Shown piece by piece: positions 1 through 8,899 of a stretch of DNA of 25,405 bases. The position numbers and the translations under genes were made by a program. Where the stretch lies: positions 1 to 25,405 of the IMG/VR virus record IMGVR_UViG_3300004804_000028. One strand, 5' to 3'. Every line of letters begins with the position of its first letter. Positions within the stretch are counted from its first letter, which is position 1. The notes beneath the pieces were generated by a model that saw only the letters and a program-made list of their open reading frames with translations, did not search any database and was not told the origin of the DNA. The stretch comes from a virus.

Positions 1-12
1 CATATAAAATTA

Positions 13-354
13 TTAAGCAGGATTGATATCAGGTCTCATTTTATGTAAACGAGCTCTTTTTTCATCTTCCGCTCTTTTACTATAAACATCTTTCATCCAA
101 TCTGTATACTTCCAAGCATGAATTTGAGCTTCTTTTAATGTGTCAAACTCAAATTTACCCTTTTCAGGTAACGGTACACCATCATAACTTAATTCAAATG
201 ATCCATGCAATGATGGAACATATTTACCATTATCGTGTTTGATGATAGTCATATAACATAATCTATATTGACATTCCCAAACACCAGTCTCTTCATTACC
301 TAACCATTCGTTAGGGTATTGTATAGTTGGAGATCTATGAGGTGTTCTTTTCAC
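13..354 (-). CDS. Hypothetical protein, 113 aa, GTG start
   Basis: I do not recognise this protein. It is soluble-looking, with a Trp/Tyr-rich first half (WLGNEE, WECQYRLCY) and a charged, probably helical C-terminus (residues about 75-105, many Lys, Arg and Glu). No signal peptide or membrane segment is visible. The start is GTG, chosen because a GGAAC-N5-TATAAT promoter lies exactly six bases upstream, which places the predicted transcription start on the GTG itself. It follows the 68-residue gene at 379-585 on the same strand but has its own promoter, so it can be expressed separately from the glycan cluster. Confidence 0.8.
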   Translation of the reverse strand: MKRTPHRSPTIQYPNEWLGNEETGVWECQYRLCYMTIIKHDNGKYVPSLHGSFELSYDGVPLPEKGKFEFDTLKEAQIHAWKYTDWMKDVYSKRAEDEKRARLHKMRPDINPA

Positions 355-360
355 CTCTTA

Positions 361-376
361 ATTATATCTTAGTTCC
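361..376 (-). promoter_or_regulatory. GGAAC-N5-TATAAT promoter for the gene at 13-354
   Basis: On the minus strand GGAAC (376-372), five bases TAAGA, then TATAAT (366-361). Six bases separate TATAAT from the GTG at 354, so a standard start 7 bases after the hexamer gives a leaderless message. It fits in the 24-base gap between two genes. Exact match to the window's recurring element. Confidence 0.75.
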
Positions 377-378
377 TA

Positions 379-585
379 TTAATAGTCCTCTTCTTCTTCT
401 CTATCGTAATTTGGGTCATCAGAAGAGATTACATTTACATACTCATCAGCAAGTAAAGCTAATTTGCGTGCAGCAGTTTGTTCTCTTTCATTTAAACTTT
501 CAATGCCATAGGTGGCAAGATATTCTAGACAGTCGACGTAATCGTCATGTAAGTCTTGAAATTTAGGAGTCGTTTTTGTTGCCAT
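379..585 (-). CDS. Hypothetical acidic protein, 68 aa
   Basis: Unrecognised small protein. It is predicted mostly helical and ends in a strongly acidic tail (REEEEDY). It has no signal peptide, membrane segment or cysteine pair. It lies three bases downstream of the GDP-mannose dehydratase gene on the same strand, so it is probably the last member of that transcript. No promoter of either recurring class and no Shine-Dalgarno sequence is visible before its ATG. An acidic C-terminus is common in small phage proteins that bind other proteins, but nothing here proves that role. Confidence 0.75.
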   Translation of the reverse strand: MATKTTPKFQDLHDDYVDCLEYLATYGIESLNEREQTAARKLALLADEYVNVISSDDPNYDREEEEDY

Positions 586-588
586 ATA

Positions 589-1704
589 TTAATTAAGTAA
601 TTCTAAATCGTTTTTAACCATTTTGCTAACTAATTCTTTAAATGTTGTATTTGGTTTCCATCCAAGCTCTTTTCTAGCTTTAGATGAATCACCATGTAAT
701 GAGTTAACTTCAGCTGGTCTATAAAAGTCTGGGCTAATTTTAGCTAATACATAGCTATAGTAGATAAACACTTCATCTACTCCTTCCCCTTCCCATGTAC
801 CGTTTATACCAACCTCTGCAAATGCTAACTCAACAAACTCTCTAACTGTATGTGTCTCATTAGATGACAATATATACTCTTCTACATTACCTTCTTGATT
901 GAGCATCTTCCATATACCTTCTACAAAGTCTTCTGCATCGCTCCAATCTCTAGTTGCATCCACATTACCAAGCACTAAAGGATCAAAGCACTCTTGTTTA
1001 TCTAATGCTTTTTTAATACGTGCTACATTTTTGGATATCTTTCTTGTAACAAACTCTTCACCTCTTCTAGTACCTTCATGATTGAATAACCAACCTTGAA
1101 TAGCATATAAATTGTAAGACTCTCTATATACTTTAACTAATTGTCTAGCAGCAGCTTTAGACGCACCATAAGGTGATCTTGGTCTAAGAGGGTGATTTTC
1201 ATCTTGTGGAGCATATTGCACATCACCAAACTCTTCTGAAGAACCAGCCTGATAAAATCTACAGGAAGGATTATATAATCTAATAGCTTCAAGTATGTTT
1301 AAAACAGAAGTTGTATTAGTCTCCCAAGTTTGTAAAGCAAAGTCCCAACTACTTCCAACAAAGCTTTGTGCAGCTAAATTAATAAAATAAGCAGGTTTAA
1401 TTCTTTCAACCAATCTACAAATAGAATGACTATCAGTTAAATCAAAATTGATAAGGTGGAATCTAGAATTATTAATATGCTTTAAGTTAGTGTGGTTATT
1501 TACACTTAAACGTCTAACACAACCTAATACTTCTAAGTCAGTATTCTTTAATAGAAAGTCCACCATATGTGATCCATCTTGACCTGTAACACCAGTAACA
1601 ACTGCACATTTTTTATCTTTAACTAATGCTACTGCTGTATCTATGTTTATCACGAATATGTTGTCTATTTTTTTATTTGAGTAATCTTTTGCTGGTGTAA
1701 GCAT
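589..1704 (-). CDS. gmd: GDP-mannose 4,6-dehydratase
   Basis: Extended short-chain dehydrogenase that converts GDP-mannose to GDP-4-keto-6-deoxymannose, the precursor of GDP-fucose, rhamnose and related deoxysugars. Visible family marks are the NAD(P)-binding TGVTGQDGSH (from residue 37), AGSSEEFG (about 153-160), the catalytic Tyr-x-x-x-Lys in SPYGASK (Y179, K183), the RRGEEFVTRKI segment, DATRDWSDAEDFV, and a C-terminal YRPAEV..L.GD.SKA..LGW. The length of 371 residues is normal; about 35 residues precede the Rossmann fold. Its ATG overlaps the stop of the upstream glycosyltransferase by one base, and a purine-rich GGAGAG lies about 8 bases upstream, one of the few Shine-Dalgarno-like sites in the window. 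It probably supplies an activated deoxysugar to the transferases encoded upstream. Confidence 0.95.
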   Translation of the reverse strand: MLTPAKDYSNKKIDNIFVINIDTAVALVKDKKCAVVTGVTGQDGSHMVDFLLKNTDLEVLGCVRRLSVNNHTNLKHINNSRFHLINFDLTDSHSICRLVERIKPAYFINLAAQSFVGSSWDFALQTWETNTTSVLNILEAIRLYNPSCRFYQAGSSEEFGDVQYAPQDENHPLRPRSPYGASKAAARQLVKVYRESYNLYAIQGWLFNHEGTRRGEEFVTRKISKNVARIKKALDKQECFDPLVLGNVDATRDWSDAEDFVEGIWKMLNQEGNVEEYILSSNETHTVREFVELAFAEVGINGTWEGEGVDEVFIYYSYVLAKISPDFYRPAEVNSLHGDSSKARKELGWKPNTTFKELVSKMVKNDLELLN

Positions 1705-3515
1705 TAATTTTCTCTCCGTTCATCTGGTTTGTAGTAAACAATTCTATTATGGTGTACTGGTGCAGCTAATAGTATAGCTGGATTAATATTCTTTTTCATC
1801 GTCTCTTGAAAGATATATGACATCCAAGTCTGCTCATAAGGATGACCCCATTTAGTGTCAATAAACATCTTCCTATTGCCTTTCTTGCTAACAATCATTG
1901 GCCAGTTAGCGTAATAAACTTCACCAGTTACGTAGCTTAATTGGTCCTGTACTTCAATACGATCAAATTTAGTTCTAGGAGCAAATGGATCTAAACCAGA
2001 TGCTGGTAATTGATCATATTCAGGCCATACAGATGATCTTACAAATTGAGGTACATTGTACCAAGATACCTGTATATTATTATCCATATACACTTCAGTA
2101 AAAGAAAGCTTTAAATAGTCAAACTCTTCTCTAGCCATAATCCTATGCACCTTTGTATAAAGGTCCGGCACGTATCTTCTAAATCCATTACGGCAAAATA
2201 CCTCATCATCTGGACCATACAATCCCATATCATCTTCAAAAAAGAACATATAATCAGCATCACTAGCTTCAAAATGCTCTGCAGCTAATTGCCTTCCACC
2301 ACATATGCCACCATTCTTACCTGTAATGATATGCTCAAAACCATACTTGTCAGCTAAAGCTTTATTACCAATTCTAGCTTGCTCATCTGTTGAGTTATCA
2401 ATTAGATACTTTCTTGGCTTTTCTAACCAATCTGGAGAGTTTTTAATCCATGTCTGTATGGTATGTTCAGCTTGTTGTGGAAAGTTAAATGTTAACATAT
2501 ACAAGTTAGTCTTGTCTACATTAGCATTATATGAACCTTTTGGTAGTACATGCTTTCTGTTAGACACTTCAGCTAATTGTACCTTATCATCTAATAATGC
2601 TTGAATGAACTTTACAATCAATCCATTTGCATCTAACTCATATCTTCTATATATATGTGGTTCTAAATGAGCCATAATGCTGAAGATACTCTCTTCAGTG
2701 CCCATATAACCTCTATTTAAAGTATCAAGGAGCAAGGAATAATATGTAGCGTTTGCCTGAGAAAGAAAATCTTTATGCCCTCCAAAAAGACCTCCCCTAC
2801 AAACATACTTCACATCATTCCTTGCAAATTCATCTATAGCTTTCTTATCAAAGCCATGAATTTCTGACTTGGTAATATACTCGTAACTTAAAAATAAAAA
2901 TGTCTTTAAGTATGGAGTAAGCTTATCTAATGCTTTATTGTCTACAAAATACTTTTCGTAAACTGTATTTGATATACCAGCATCTAACCAAATAAAGTAA
3001 TCAGTACTAAATGCATTTGATATCTTTGCATCATGTAACATAAACATCTTAGATTGTACTATTGGATTATAGAACTCTAAAACTGTTTGAGGTGCTGATT
3101 TTAACCAACCATTTTCACCTGTCTGGTTAACCCAATTTGGATCTGTTCTAAGCTTTTGTGTTTGTTCCCAAAAAGGAGCATAATAATTGCTCTTTATATC
3201 AGCTAGCTCCATTACCTTAACTAAGGTATTCTCTCTGCTTCTTCTTTCCCAAACAAAGTCAACAAACTCTTGAGGAACATAAATGTGCATATAATGTTCC
3301 ATCTCAAGTATTTTACTGAAACATTCTAGGTAATGGTCAATACTTCTACCTGGTTTACTTAAATTCCAGAGACCTGTTACAACAGTAAGGTCTTTATTTG
3401 TAACGACTGGCTTCTTCTTTTGAAGAGCAACCAAGTCATCATGTGAAAATTTACCTAATGCTTGTTCAATTGCTGTTGAGCCATACTTTTCAATTAAGCT
3501 ATTAATATCGGGCAT
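1704..3515 (-). CDS. Two-domain glycosyltransferase-like protein (HtrL/YibB-like plus GT-A-like)
   Basis: The 603-residue protein looks like a fusion. Residues about 43-325 resemble the HtrL/YibB family of putative glycosyltransferases: TVVTGLW near the start, YNPIVQSKMFML (149-160), and FIWLDAGI (174-181) as the usual acidic motif. Residues about 336-600 start a second fold, LYMLTFNFPQQAEHTI, with DYMFFFEDDMGLY (421-433), where the EDD probably binds metal and nucleotide sugar as in GT-A enzymes. Substrates cannot be read from the sequence. It sits between a glycosyltransferase pair and the GDP-mannose dehydratase. A 33-base gap precedes it, without a recognisable promoter, so it is probably cotranscribed. 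The family assignment of the first half is from memory of motifs. Confidence 0.75.
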   Translation of the reverse strand: MPDINSLIEKYGSTAIEQALGKFSHDDLVALQKKKPVVTNKDLTVVTGLWNLSKPGRSIDHYLECFSKILEMEHYMHIYVPQEFVDFVWERRSRENTLVKVMELADIKSNYYAPFWEQTQKLRTDPNWVNQTGENGWLKSAPQTVLEFYNPIVQSKMFMLHDAKISNAFSTDYFIWLDAGISNTVYEKYFVDNKALDKLTPYLKTFLFLSYEYITKSEIHGFDKKAIDEFARNDVKYVCRGGLFGGHKDFLSQANATYYSLLLDTLNRGYMGTEESIFSIMAHLEPHIYRRYELDANGLIVKFIQALLDDKVQLAEVSNRKHVLPKGSYNANVDKTNLYMLTFNFPQQAEHTIQTWIKNSPDWLEKPRKYLIDNSTDEQARIGNKALADKYGFEHIITGKNGGICGGRQLAAEHFEASDADYMFFFEDDMGLYGPDDEVFCRNGFRRYVPDLYTKVHRIMAREEFDYLKLSFTEVYMDNNIQVSWYNVPQFVRSSVWPEYDQLPASGLDPFAPRTKFDRIEVQDQLSYVTGEVYYANWPMIVSKKGNRKMFIDTKWGHPYEQTWMSYIFQETMKKNINPAILLAAPVHHNRIVYYKPDERREN

Positions 3516-3548
3516 GTAAATAAATAAGTAACACCCGTTTTATATCAA

Positions 3549-4484
3549 CTATAAAAGTTTATCATAATCAATTAGTTTTAAAAGTAGTTGAGAGCAGCCT
3601 TCTGTACTACCATTCTTTAAGTACCACTCTCTAGCATTTTTACCTATAAAGTTTAATAACTCTGTATCATCTTTTATCTCATTATATTTGCTTATCATCT
3701 TATCTGCTATAGTTTTATGGTCTTTATAATCATCTACATCTATTGCTATATAATGATAGTCTGGTATAAGAGGCTCATTAAACTTAAGCACAAATTTAGT
3801 ACGCAGCAGTACATTACCTAAGCTTAATATCTCCATATCTCTATGGCATATCTCACTATTGCCATTTATGCTTATATTAATTTTAGAAGCATTTAACTCT
3901 TTCATAAACTCTTCTGTACTAATAGTAGAGTTTTGATTTGTTCTATCAATACAGTTAAACCTATTATCACTAAACAAATACTTTCTAAATGGATCATTAG
4001 GATAGTTTCTAAAAATTGGCTTTTCTGGATTCTTTTTTGGTAAGTTTAAATTATATAATTTATCTGCTACTACTTCATGGTCAGATGTATATGATACATA
4101 ACCAAATGGTGTATACTTTAAATTATCAATTGGTTTAAATTCTATATCATCTTTAATAACGCCTGTGCTTGTAATAAGCTCTTGCATTAAATCTAAATTC
4201 ATATTACCATAATTAAATTTTGGATCAAATATCTCTCTTAATCTACCCCAAAACGATACTAATATAAACTTTTTGTTATCTGCATTTTCTATATACATAT
4301 AGAAAGGACTAAACATACAAGAGTTGCCATGGTACTTTGGATCACTCTTTCTTAAAAGGCCAGAATCAAAATATGTAAATTTAATGTCTGGTCTTCTTGC
4401 TCTTATTTTTTCAAAGTACTTTGTAAATGTGGCTGATGGGCCCCACTTGTTATCGCAAAATTTAAATGTTATGTTTACGTTCAT
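3549..4484 (-). CDS. Glycosyltransferase-like protein, paralogue A
   Basis: This 311-residue protein is a clear paralogue of the adjacent 4481-5410 product. The two align along their length, starting with a W.P...Y.K.F.KI...RPDI.F segment. The C-terminal halves are closest, sharing NDPFR, ELNASKIN, EICHRDME and GNVLLR. The block EICHRDMEILSLGNVLLR followed by PLIPDYHY resembles the C-terminal donor-binding half of GT-B glycosyltransferases, where a Glu and a glycine-containing loop hold the nucleotide sugar. This is inferred from pattern only. Its ATG overlaps the stop of its twin by four bases, so the pair is probably translationally coupled. Confidence 0.65.
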   Translation of the reverse strand: MNVNITFKFCDNKWGPSATFTKYFEKIRARRPDIKFTYFDSGLLRKSDPKYHGNSCMFSPFYMYIENADNKKFILVSFWGRLREIFDPKFNYGNMNLDLMQELITSTGVIKDDIEFKPIDNLKYTPFGYVSYTSDHEVVADKLYNLNLPKKNPEKPIFRNYPNDPFRKYLFSDNRFNCIDRTNQNSTISTEEFMKELNASKINISINGNSEICHRDMEILSLGNVLLRTKFVLKFNEPLIPDYHYIAIDVDDYKDHKTIADKMISKYNEIKDDTELLNFIGKNAREWYLKNGSTEGCSQLLLKLIDYDKLL

Positions 4485-5410
4485 TCAAGCTTCTTAAAGT
4501 CAACAAGCTTGACTAATAAGTCTGCATTGCCATCTGTACAACCGTTTCTTAAATACCATTCACGAGCATTTTTACCTATAAAATCTAATAGCTCTTTATT
4601 ATCTTTTACTTCATTATATTTGTTTATAAGCTTATCAGCTATAGTTTGATAATCTCTATAGTTATTAAAATCTACTGCAAGATAATGAAAGTCTGGAATT
4701 AAAGGCTCATGAAATTGCACTACAAACTTAGGTCTTAATAATACATTGCCTAGTGCTAATACCTCCATATCTCTATGGCATATCTCTCCATGCCCGTTAA
4801 TGTTTAAGTTAATTTTACTTGCATTTAACTCTTCCATATATTCTCTAATTGATAGGTTATTATCTCTTCTATCAATACCATCAAATCTTTTATCAGCCAT
4901 TATAAACTGCCTGAATGGATCATTAGGAAAATTTCTAAACTTAGGTCTGTCTGGGTTAATTTTAGTAATATCTAATTTAACTAAGTCTTCAGCTACTCTT
5001 TCATTCTCTGGCGATAAAGATATATAACCAAATGGGGTATACTTTAAATATGATATAGGTTTAAACTCTATATCGTTTACAGTAACACCAATACTTGTTA
5101 TTAAATCTGCCATTGAAGATAAATCAAAAAAAGAAAACCTTGATTCAAATATATCTTTTATAGAATCCCAATAAGAAATTAAAATATATCTATTATTAGC
5201 TCTATTCTTTAACATACAAAAGAAAGGTCCATACATACTTGCATGGCCAAAGTAAGTTTTATCTCTTGCTTCTTCTCTTTTTTGTACTGCATCAACAAAG
5301 TTAAACTCTATATCAGGTCTAACTTCTTTTATTTTCTTAAAGAACTTAACGTATGTAGTAGTTGGACACCAACTAAAATCATTCCATTCAAATATGCAAT
5401 CTACAATCAT
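4481..5410 (-). CDS. Glycosyltransferase-like protein, paralogue B
   Basis: This 309-residue twin of the downstream gene keeps the same key blocks: SINGNSEICHRDME there is NINGHGEICHRDME here, and both contain FIGKNAREWYL. It has no signal peptide or membrane helix, so it should act in the host cytoplasm. The tandem arrangement and moderate divergence suggest an old duplication with possible split of acceptor or donor specificity. Its start codon overlaps the stop of the 610-residue transferase by four bases. No Shine-Dalgarno sequence precedes the ATG. The GT-B-like assignment is an inference from the C-terminal pattern. Confidence 0.65.
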   Translation of the reverse strand: MIVDCIFEWNDFSWCPTTTYVKFFKKIKEVRPDIEFNFVDAVQKREEARDKTYFGHASMYGPFFCMLKNRANNRYILISYWDSIKDIFESRFSFFDLSSMADLITSIGVTVNDIEFKPISYLKYTPFGYISLSPENERVAEDLVKLDITKINPDRPKFRNFPNDPFRQFIMADKRFDGIDRRDNNLSIREYMEELNASKINLNINGHGEICHRDMEVLALGNVLLRPKFVVQFHEPLIPDFHYLAVDFNNYRDYQTIADKLINKYNEVKDNKELLDFIGKNAREWYLRNGCTDGNADLLVKLVDFKKLE

Positions 5411-7239
5411 GGTATGTATTTTTCTATTAGTTCAGGCAGATAAGGGTTCTTTTTAAAATGAGGAATACCTTTTTGTCTATATACTGTACACCCCTCATTA
5501 CCTTCATGTGAGGTATGTTTAATAACTGGGAAAGTAATAGCTCCATTACCTGCCTGCCACTCTTGCAATGTTTTATAATCTGGTGTATATTTTTCACTAT
5601 ATGTACTTATACGTTTGATATCATGTTTGCCAAGATATGCTGACATTAATATGTCGTCATTCCAATTATAATACTCATCCATAAATGCTTGGAAGTCTTC
5701 TTTAACAAACTTACGTTTATAGGAAATAGTCTTATAATGTTGAAGTATCTTAACTTTAAAGTTTTTTCTAATTGCAGTAATGTAATGATCTCTTACATCG
5801 TTATAGATTGGTTTCCAACAAGTTAATCCATCGTAACCTACTGCTGAGTTATCAAATCTAGATTGATTAATAACTTGCTCTTTAAGCATTTCTGGATGAT
5901 AAACTAAATCATCATCACAAACAACTATAATAGTTTCTGGGTTATCTGTTCTTTGAACTGTTGGGTAAAACTTAGTAATTGGTCCAAAATCATCTGTTCT
6001 AAAGATTAAAAAGTTTGGATTGAGTTTAGTTATATCACTTAACCATTGAGGTATTACATACTCTTCTCCAGTACTCTTTAATTGCAAAGGAATGTTAAAA
6101 TGTATATAATAAGGTCCTGGGTATACTTGTGATATTAAAGAATTAATACAACTCTTAATACCCGCATCATAATCAGCAGCTAATCTAGATGGAATAGTTG
6201 TTAATGATATGATTGGAGGTATTGTAGGGAATTGAAATGAATTTAAATCTAAATTATTTGGTATGGCATCACCGTCTGGATATGTCTTATTATCACTATT
6301 TCCAGCTACCTTAACTGGTTCTGGGTCTGGTTGTTTAACTGGCTCTGGCTTTTTTTCATCAGCTGCTGTAAAAGGTGGTTCATAGTACCAGTGATCACAA
6401 TCAAATTGCCATTTCTCTGTAAAGTCTTTTCTAATGAAACCTAAATGGTCTTTAGTCATGCGTCTAAAAACATTAAAGCCTGTCTCAGCATCATAACCTA
6501 GTTGTTCTTTAATTGGGTAATGGTGTGAAGGTTTACCTTGACCAGATGCCATATAGTTAACAGGTATAAAATCTGTTTCCTTATCCCAAGCTAACATAAC
6601 ATAATCAATACCTTTATCTCTCAAGTAGTAGCTTATTTTGTGATCATCACTAGCTGCTACACCCATATACTTATCAGTGAAAAAATCATCTTGAATAAAC
6701 TTACGCTTGTATGTAACTGAATGCCAATGACCTGGTACTGCAGCATGTATATCATTCTTCAAAGGAAAGTATGCATGAGCATTTAATAGTATATACTTCT
6801 TAACTCCATTTTGTTCAAACTCCCTTTTCTCAATAATAGTATCACCTCTAAAACCAATTACTGAATATGGATACTTTGTCTCTTGTCTAGTTAATATATA
6901 CTCCACCATATCATCATAATAGACTTGATCATCATCTAATGCAATAATAATGTCTTCTGGATCAGTTGCTAAGTTAAAACAACCAACTACTTTTTCAATA
7001 GGACCTCTATCTTGTTCAATGCGATTAATAATTAACTTGTTATTGTTACTTGCTAATTCAGTTAACCCATTAGGTATTACATATGGTAAATCTCTATTCT
7101 TATAGATTTGAGGTATATTAACTACTACCTTATAAGGTCTATCAGTCTTTTGATCTAAAAGAGATTGGATACATCTACTAAATGTAGGCCAAACTGCTAG
7201 TCTTTCTGGGACTGTTGTCAGGGATATAAAAATGCTCAT
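5407..7239 (-). CDS. Internally duplicated GT-A-like glycosyltransferase, 610 aa
   Basis: Two copies of one domain are joined in frame. Copy 1 (residues 1 to about 290) begins FISLTTVPERLA and has ALDDDQVYY with DDD at 102-104. Copy 2 (about 341-605) begins IISLTTIPSRLA and has VCDDDLVYHPE with DDD at 442-444. Both have (E/F)(D/Q)xGPI.K before the acidic motif, SVTYKRKF or TISYKRKF, and a late His-containing segment. The DDD triad is typical of the metal and nucleotide-sugar site of GT-A enzymes. The linker (about 293-337) is rich in Pro, Lys and Glu and probably flexible. Both copies keep their acidic triads, so both may be active, perhaps adding two sugars in sequence. It overlaps both neighbours by four bases. 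Confidence 0.78.
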   Translation of the reverse strand: MSIFISLTTVPERLAVWPTFSRCIQSLLDQKTDRPYKVVVNIPQIYKNRDLPYVIPNGLTELASNNNKLIINRIEQDRGPIEKVVGCFNLATDPEDIIIALDDDQVYYDDMVEYILTRQETKYPYSVIGFRGDTIIEKREFEQNGVKKYILLNAHAYFPLKNDIHAAVPGHWHSVTYKRKFIQDDFFTDKYMGVAASDDHKISYYLRDKGIDYVMLAWDKETDFIPVNYMASGQGKPSHHYPIKEQLGYDAETGFNVFRRMTKDHLGFIRKDFTEKWQFDCDHWYYEPPFTAADEKKPEPVKQPDPEPVKVAGNSDNKTYPDGDAIPNNLDLNSFQFPTIPPIISLTTIPSRLAADYDAGIKSCINSLISQVYPGPYYIHFNIPLQLKSTGEEYVIPQWLSDITKLNPNFLIFRTDDFGPITKFYPTVQRTDNPETIIVVCDDDLVYHPEMLKEQVINQSRFDNSAVGYDGLTCWKPIYNDVRDHYITAIRKNFKVKILQHYKTISYKRKFVKEDFQAFMDEYYNWNDDILMSAYLGKHDIKRISTYSEKYTPDYKTLQEWQAGNGAITFPVIKHTSHEGNEGCTVYRQKGIPHFKKNPYLPELIEKYIP

Positions 7240-8150
7240 GGTTTTTTGTAAAAGTATCTATCGTATTCAGGCCTATTTTTCAAGTTATTCTCATCTACTA
7301 TTCCAAATATTTTCTGCTGTACCCAATTATCGTTTGCTAAATTAGGTCCCGGGGTACCAGGCATTGTAATTTTACCCCATCTTATAATTTCAATATATTT
7401 TATGCAGAATCTTTCACCAGCTTGAGGAAAGTAATCCATTATCATATACCTACTGCAAAGTACTTTAAAGTTATACTTTTCATCCTCTGGCCAATCAACA
7501 TAAATTTGATCTCCACCATTAAAGTCTATAGCTCTATAAGTGCCTTTCTTACCTTTAATATGCGATGTATCTAAATGATGTAAACCAACCTCTGGGTTAT
7601 ATTGTAATAATGTATTAAATGAAGACTTTCTCCATAAGCAAGGTTGCACGCTATATTCATATAAGAAACCTTTTCTTGTATAAAATATTTCGTTCTCTTC
7701 AAAACCATAAGGCGTATTATTCTCATGTTTTTTCCAATTATGTGCTATAGGTTGATTAGATGCAAATGAAAATAAATCTACATTTTCACCTTTCATTAAG
7801 TTAATTAATCTATTCAATTGATCAACATTAATATCATCTATTAACATATAATCTTCACAGAAGTAAAAGAAATACTCTTCCTGGATAGAATCTATAAAGT
7901 TCTTTAATACAGGTCCAAAGTGATAACCACCATCATTAAATGGTATATTAGGAGTAATATAATTTACCTTATCACTATATGGTAAATTAGGTTGAGTAAA
8001 TCTATTAGCTACAACACTAATGTTAATATTGTCTAACCCGATGTACTTGTCAAAATACTTCAAAGACAACTCCACAATAGGAGTTGTCTTTTCGTTAGAG
8101 TGAATAACAAAGTGTACGTTGGGTACTTTATTGTTAGGTTTAGATATCAT
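7236..8150 (-). CDS. Glycosyltransferase-like protein, 304 aa
   Basis: Probable GT-A-type transferase. The segment EEYFFYFCEDYMLIDDI (about residues 90-106) looks like the beta-strand and acidic motif that holds the donor, and the N-terminus VHFVIHSNEKTTPIVELSL fits a nucleotide-binding strand-helix. No other family mark is certain. It overlaps the methyltransferase gene upstream by 11 bases and the 610-residue transferase downstream by four, so it belongs to the same transcription unit. Its early coding region contains a perfect 12-base inverted repeat (8062-8091), reported separately. The acceptor and sugar are unknown. Confidence 0.6.
   Translation of the reverse strand: MISKPNNKVPNVHFVIHSNEKTTPIVELSLKYFDKYIGLDNINISVVANRFTQPNLPYSDKVNYITPNIPFNDGGYHFGPVLKNFIDSIQEEYFFYFCEDYMLIDDINVDQLNRLINLMKGENVDLFSFASNQPIAHNWKKHENNTPYGFEENEIFYTRKGFLYEYSVQPCLWRKSSFNTLLQYNPEVGLHHLDTSHIKGKKGTYRAIDFNGGDQIYVDWPEDEKYNFKVLCSRYMIMDYFPQAGERFCIKYIEIIRWGKITMPGTPGPNLANDNWVQQKIFGIVDENNLKNRPEYDRYFYKKP
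8062..8091. repeat. Perfect inverted repeat inside a coding region
   Basis: Arms AAAGACAACTCC (8062-8073) and GGAGTTGTCTTT (8080-8091) are perfectly complementary with a six-base spacer ACAATA. On the plus strand the hairpin is followed by TTC, resembling a weak intrinsic terminator. On the minus strand it lies about 60-90 bases inside the open frame of the 304-residue transferase. Confidence 0.8.
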
Positions 8151-8895
8151 TTAAAAATTCTAATGGAGCGTCTGCTACACCTGGTGATGCATTATTAGGT
8201 AAATCTAAACCAGATAATGGGTATGAACGAGTATCAGGTGTCATAATTCTCACATATCTTTTATTTACTAAAGTAAGCTCATACACACGTGGTATTTTAT
8301 AACCAACAAATTTAGTACCTTCTGTTTTAGTAATATAATCGAATGTACCAACCCAATTGTTACCATGCACATGATTAACAACATAATACTCTCCTAACTT
8401 TTCCATCATATCAATAAACTTCTTTCTATTATCTTCGTTATCAATATAATGTATTTCAATAATAATACCTGTTGTAACTGCTGCCATTGCTGATAACTTT
8501 ACATCTTTAAAGTAATCATACTCGGCGCCTTCTGCATCTATCTTTAACAATACATCACCTTTAATGTTAAGACTGTAATAATGATCGATAAAGTCTCTAC
8601 AGTTATCTACCTTAATACCTAAACCTTCTTTCTTAAATGTCAAACCTTCTGCTGGATGTTCTTTATGATCAACAGTATGATCAAACATGTATACTGGTTT
8701 GTTATATGTTTTATAATAATCCTCCTCATAACGCCAGTCATGAGAAACACCATACGAAAATAAAGCAACTGACTTTTCTAATATATTAACTGGTGCTACA
8801 TAACCACCATCTCCGTGGTTATGCTCTCCAGGAGTTTTAGGTCCTAAGCGTACTTTGTCGACATTAATATCGAATGGTTTTAAATAATTTAACAT
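8140..8895 (-). CDS. FkbM-like / METTL24-like SAM-dependent methyltransferase
   Basis: The 251-residue protein carries the signature VLLKIDAEGAEYDYF (about 115-129), the LxKIDxEGAE motif typical of FkbM-type O-methyltransferases. Upstream, ALFSYGVSHDWRYEEDY (44-60) and VYMFDHTVD (68-76) fit the SAM-binding strand, the acidic residue that follows, and the pattern of the related Methyltransf_22 family. Such enzymes often methylate hydroxyls on sugars, which fits its place inside the glycosyltransferase cluster; capping of a growing glycan is one possible role. It starts four bases after the stop of the upstream 435-residue transferase, with no Shine-Dalgarno sequence. Confidence 0.78.
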   Translation of the reverse strand: MLNYLKPFDINVDKVRLGPKTPGEHNHGDGGYVAPVNILEKSVALFSYGVSHDWRYEEDYYKTYNKPVYMFDHTVDHKEHPAEGLTFKKEGLGIKVDNCRDFIDHYYSLNIKGDVLLKIDAEGAEYDYFKDVKLSAMAAVTTGIIIEIHYIDNEDNRKKFIDMMEKLGEYYVVNHVHGNNWVGTFDYITKTEGTKFVGYKIPRVYELTLVNKRYVRIMTPDTRSYPLSGLDLPNNASPGVADAPLEFLNDI

Positions 8896-8899
8896 AAAT

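Noticed and set aside
1-3. CAT at the left edge as the start codon of another minus-strand gene
   Set aside because: Only the putative start codon is inside the window, so nothing can be said of the product.
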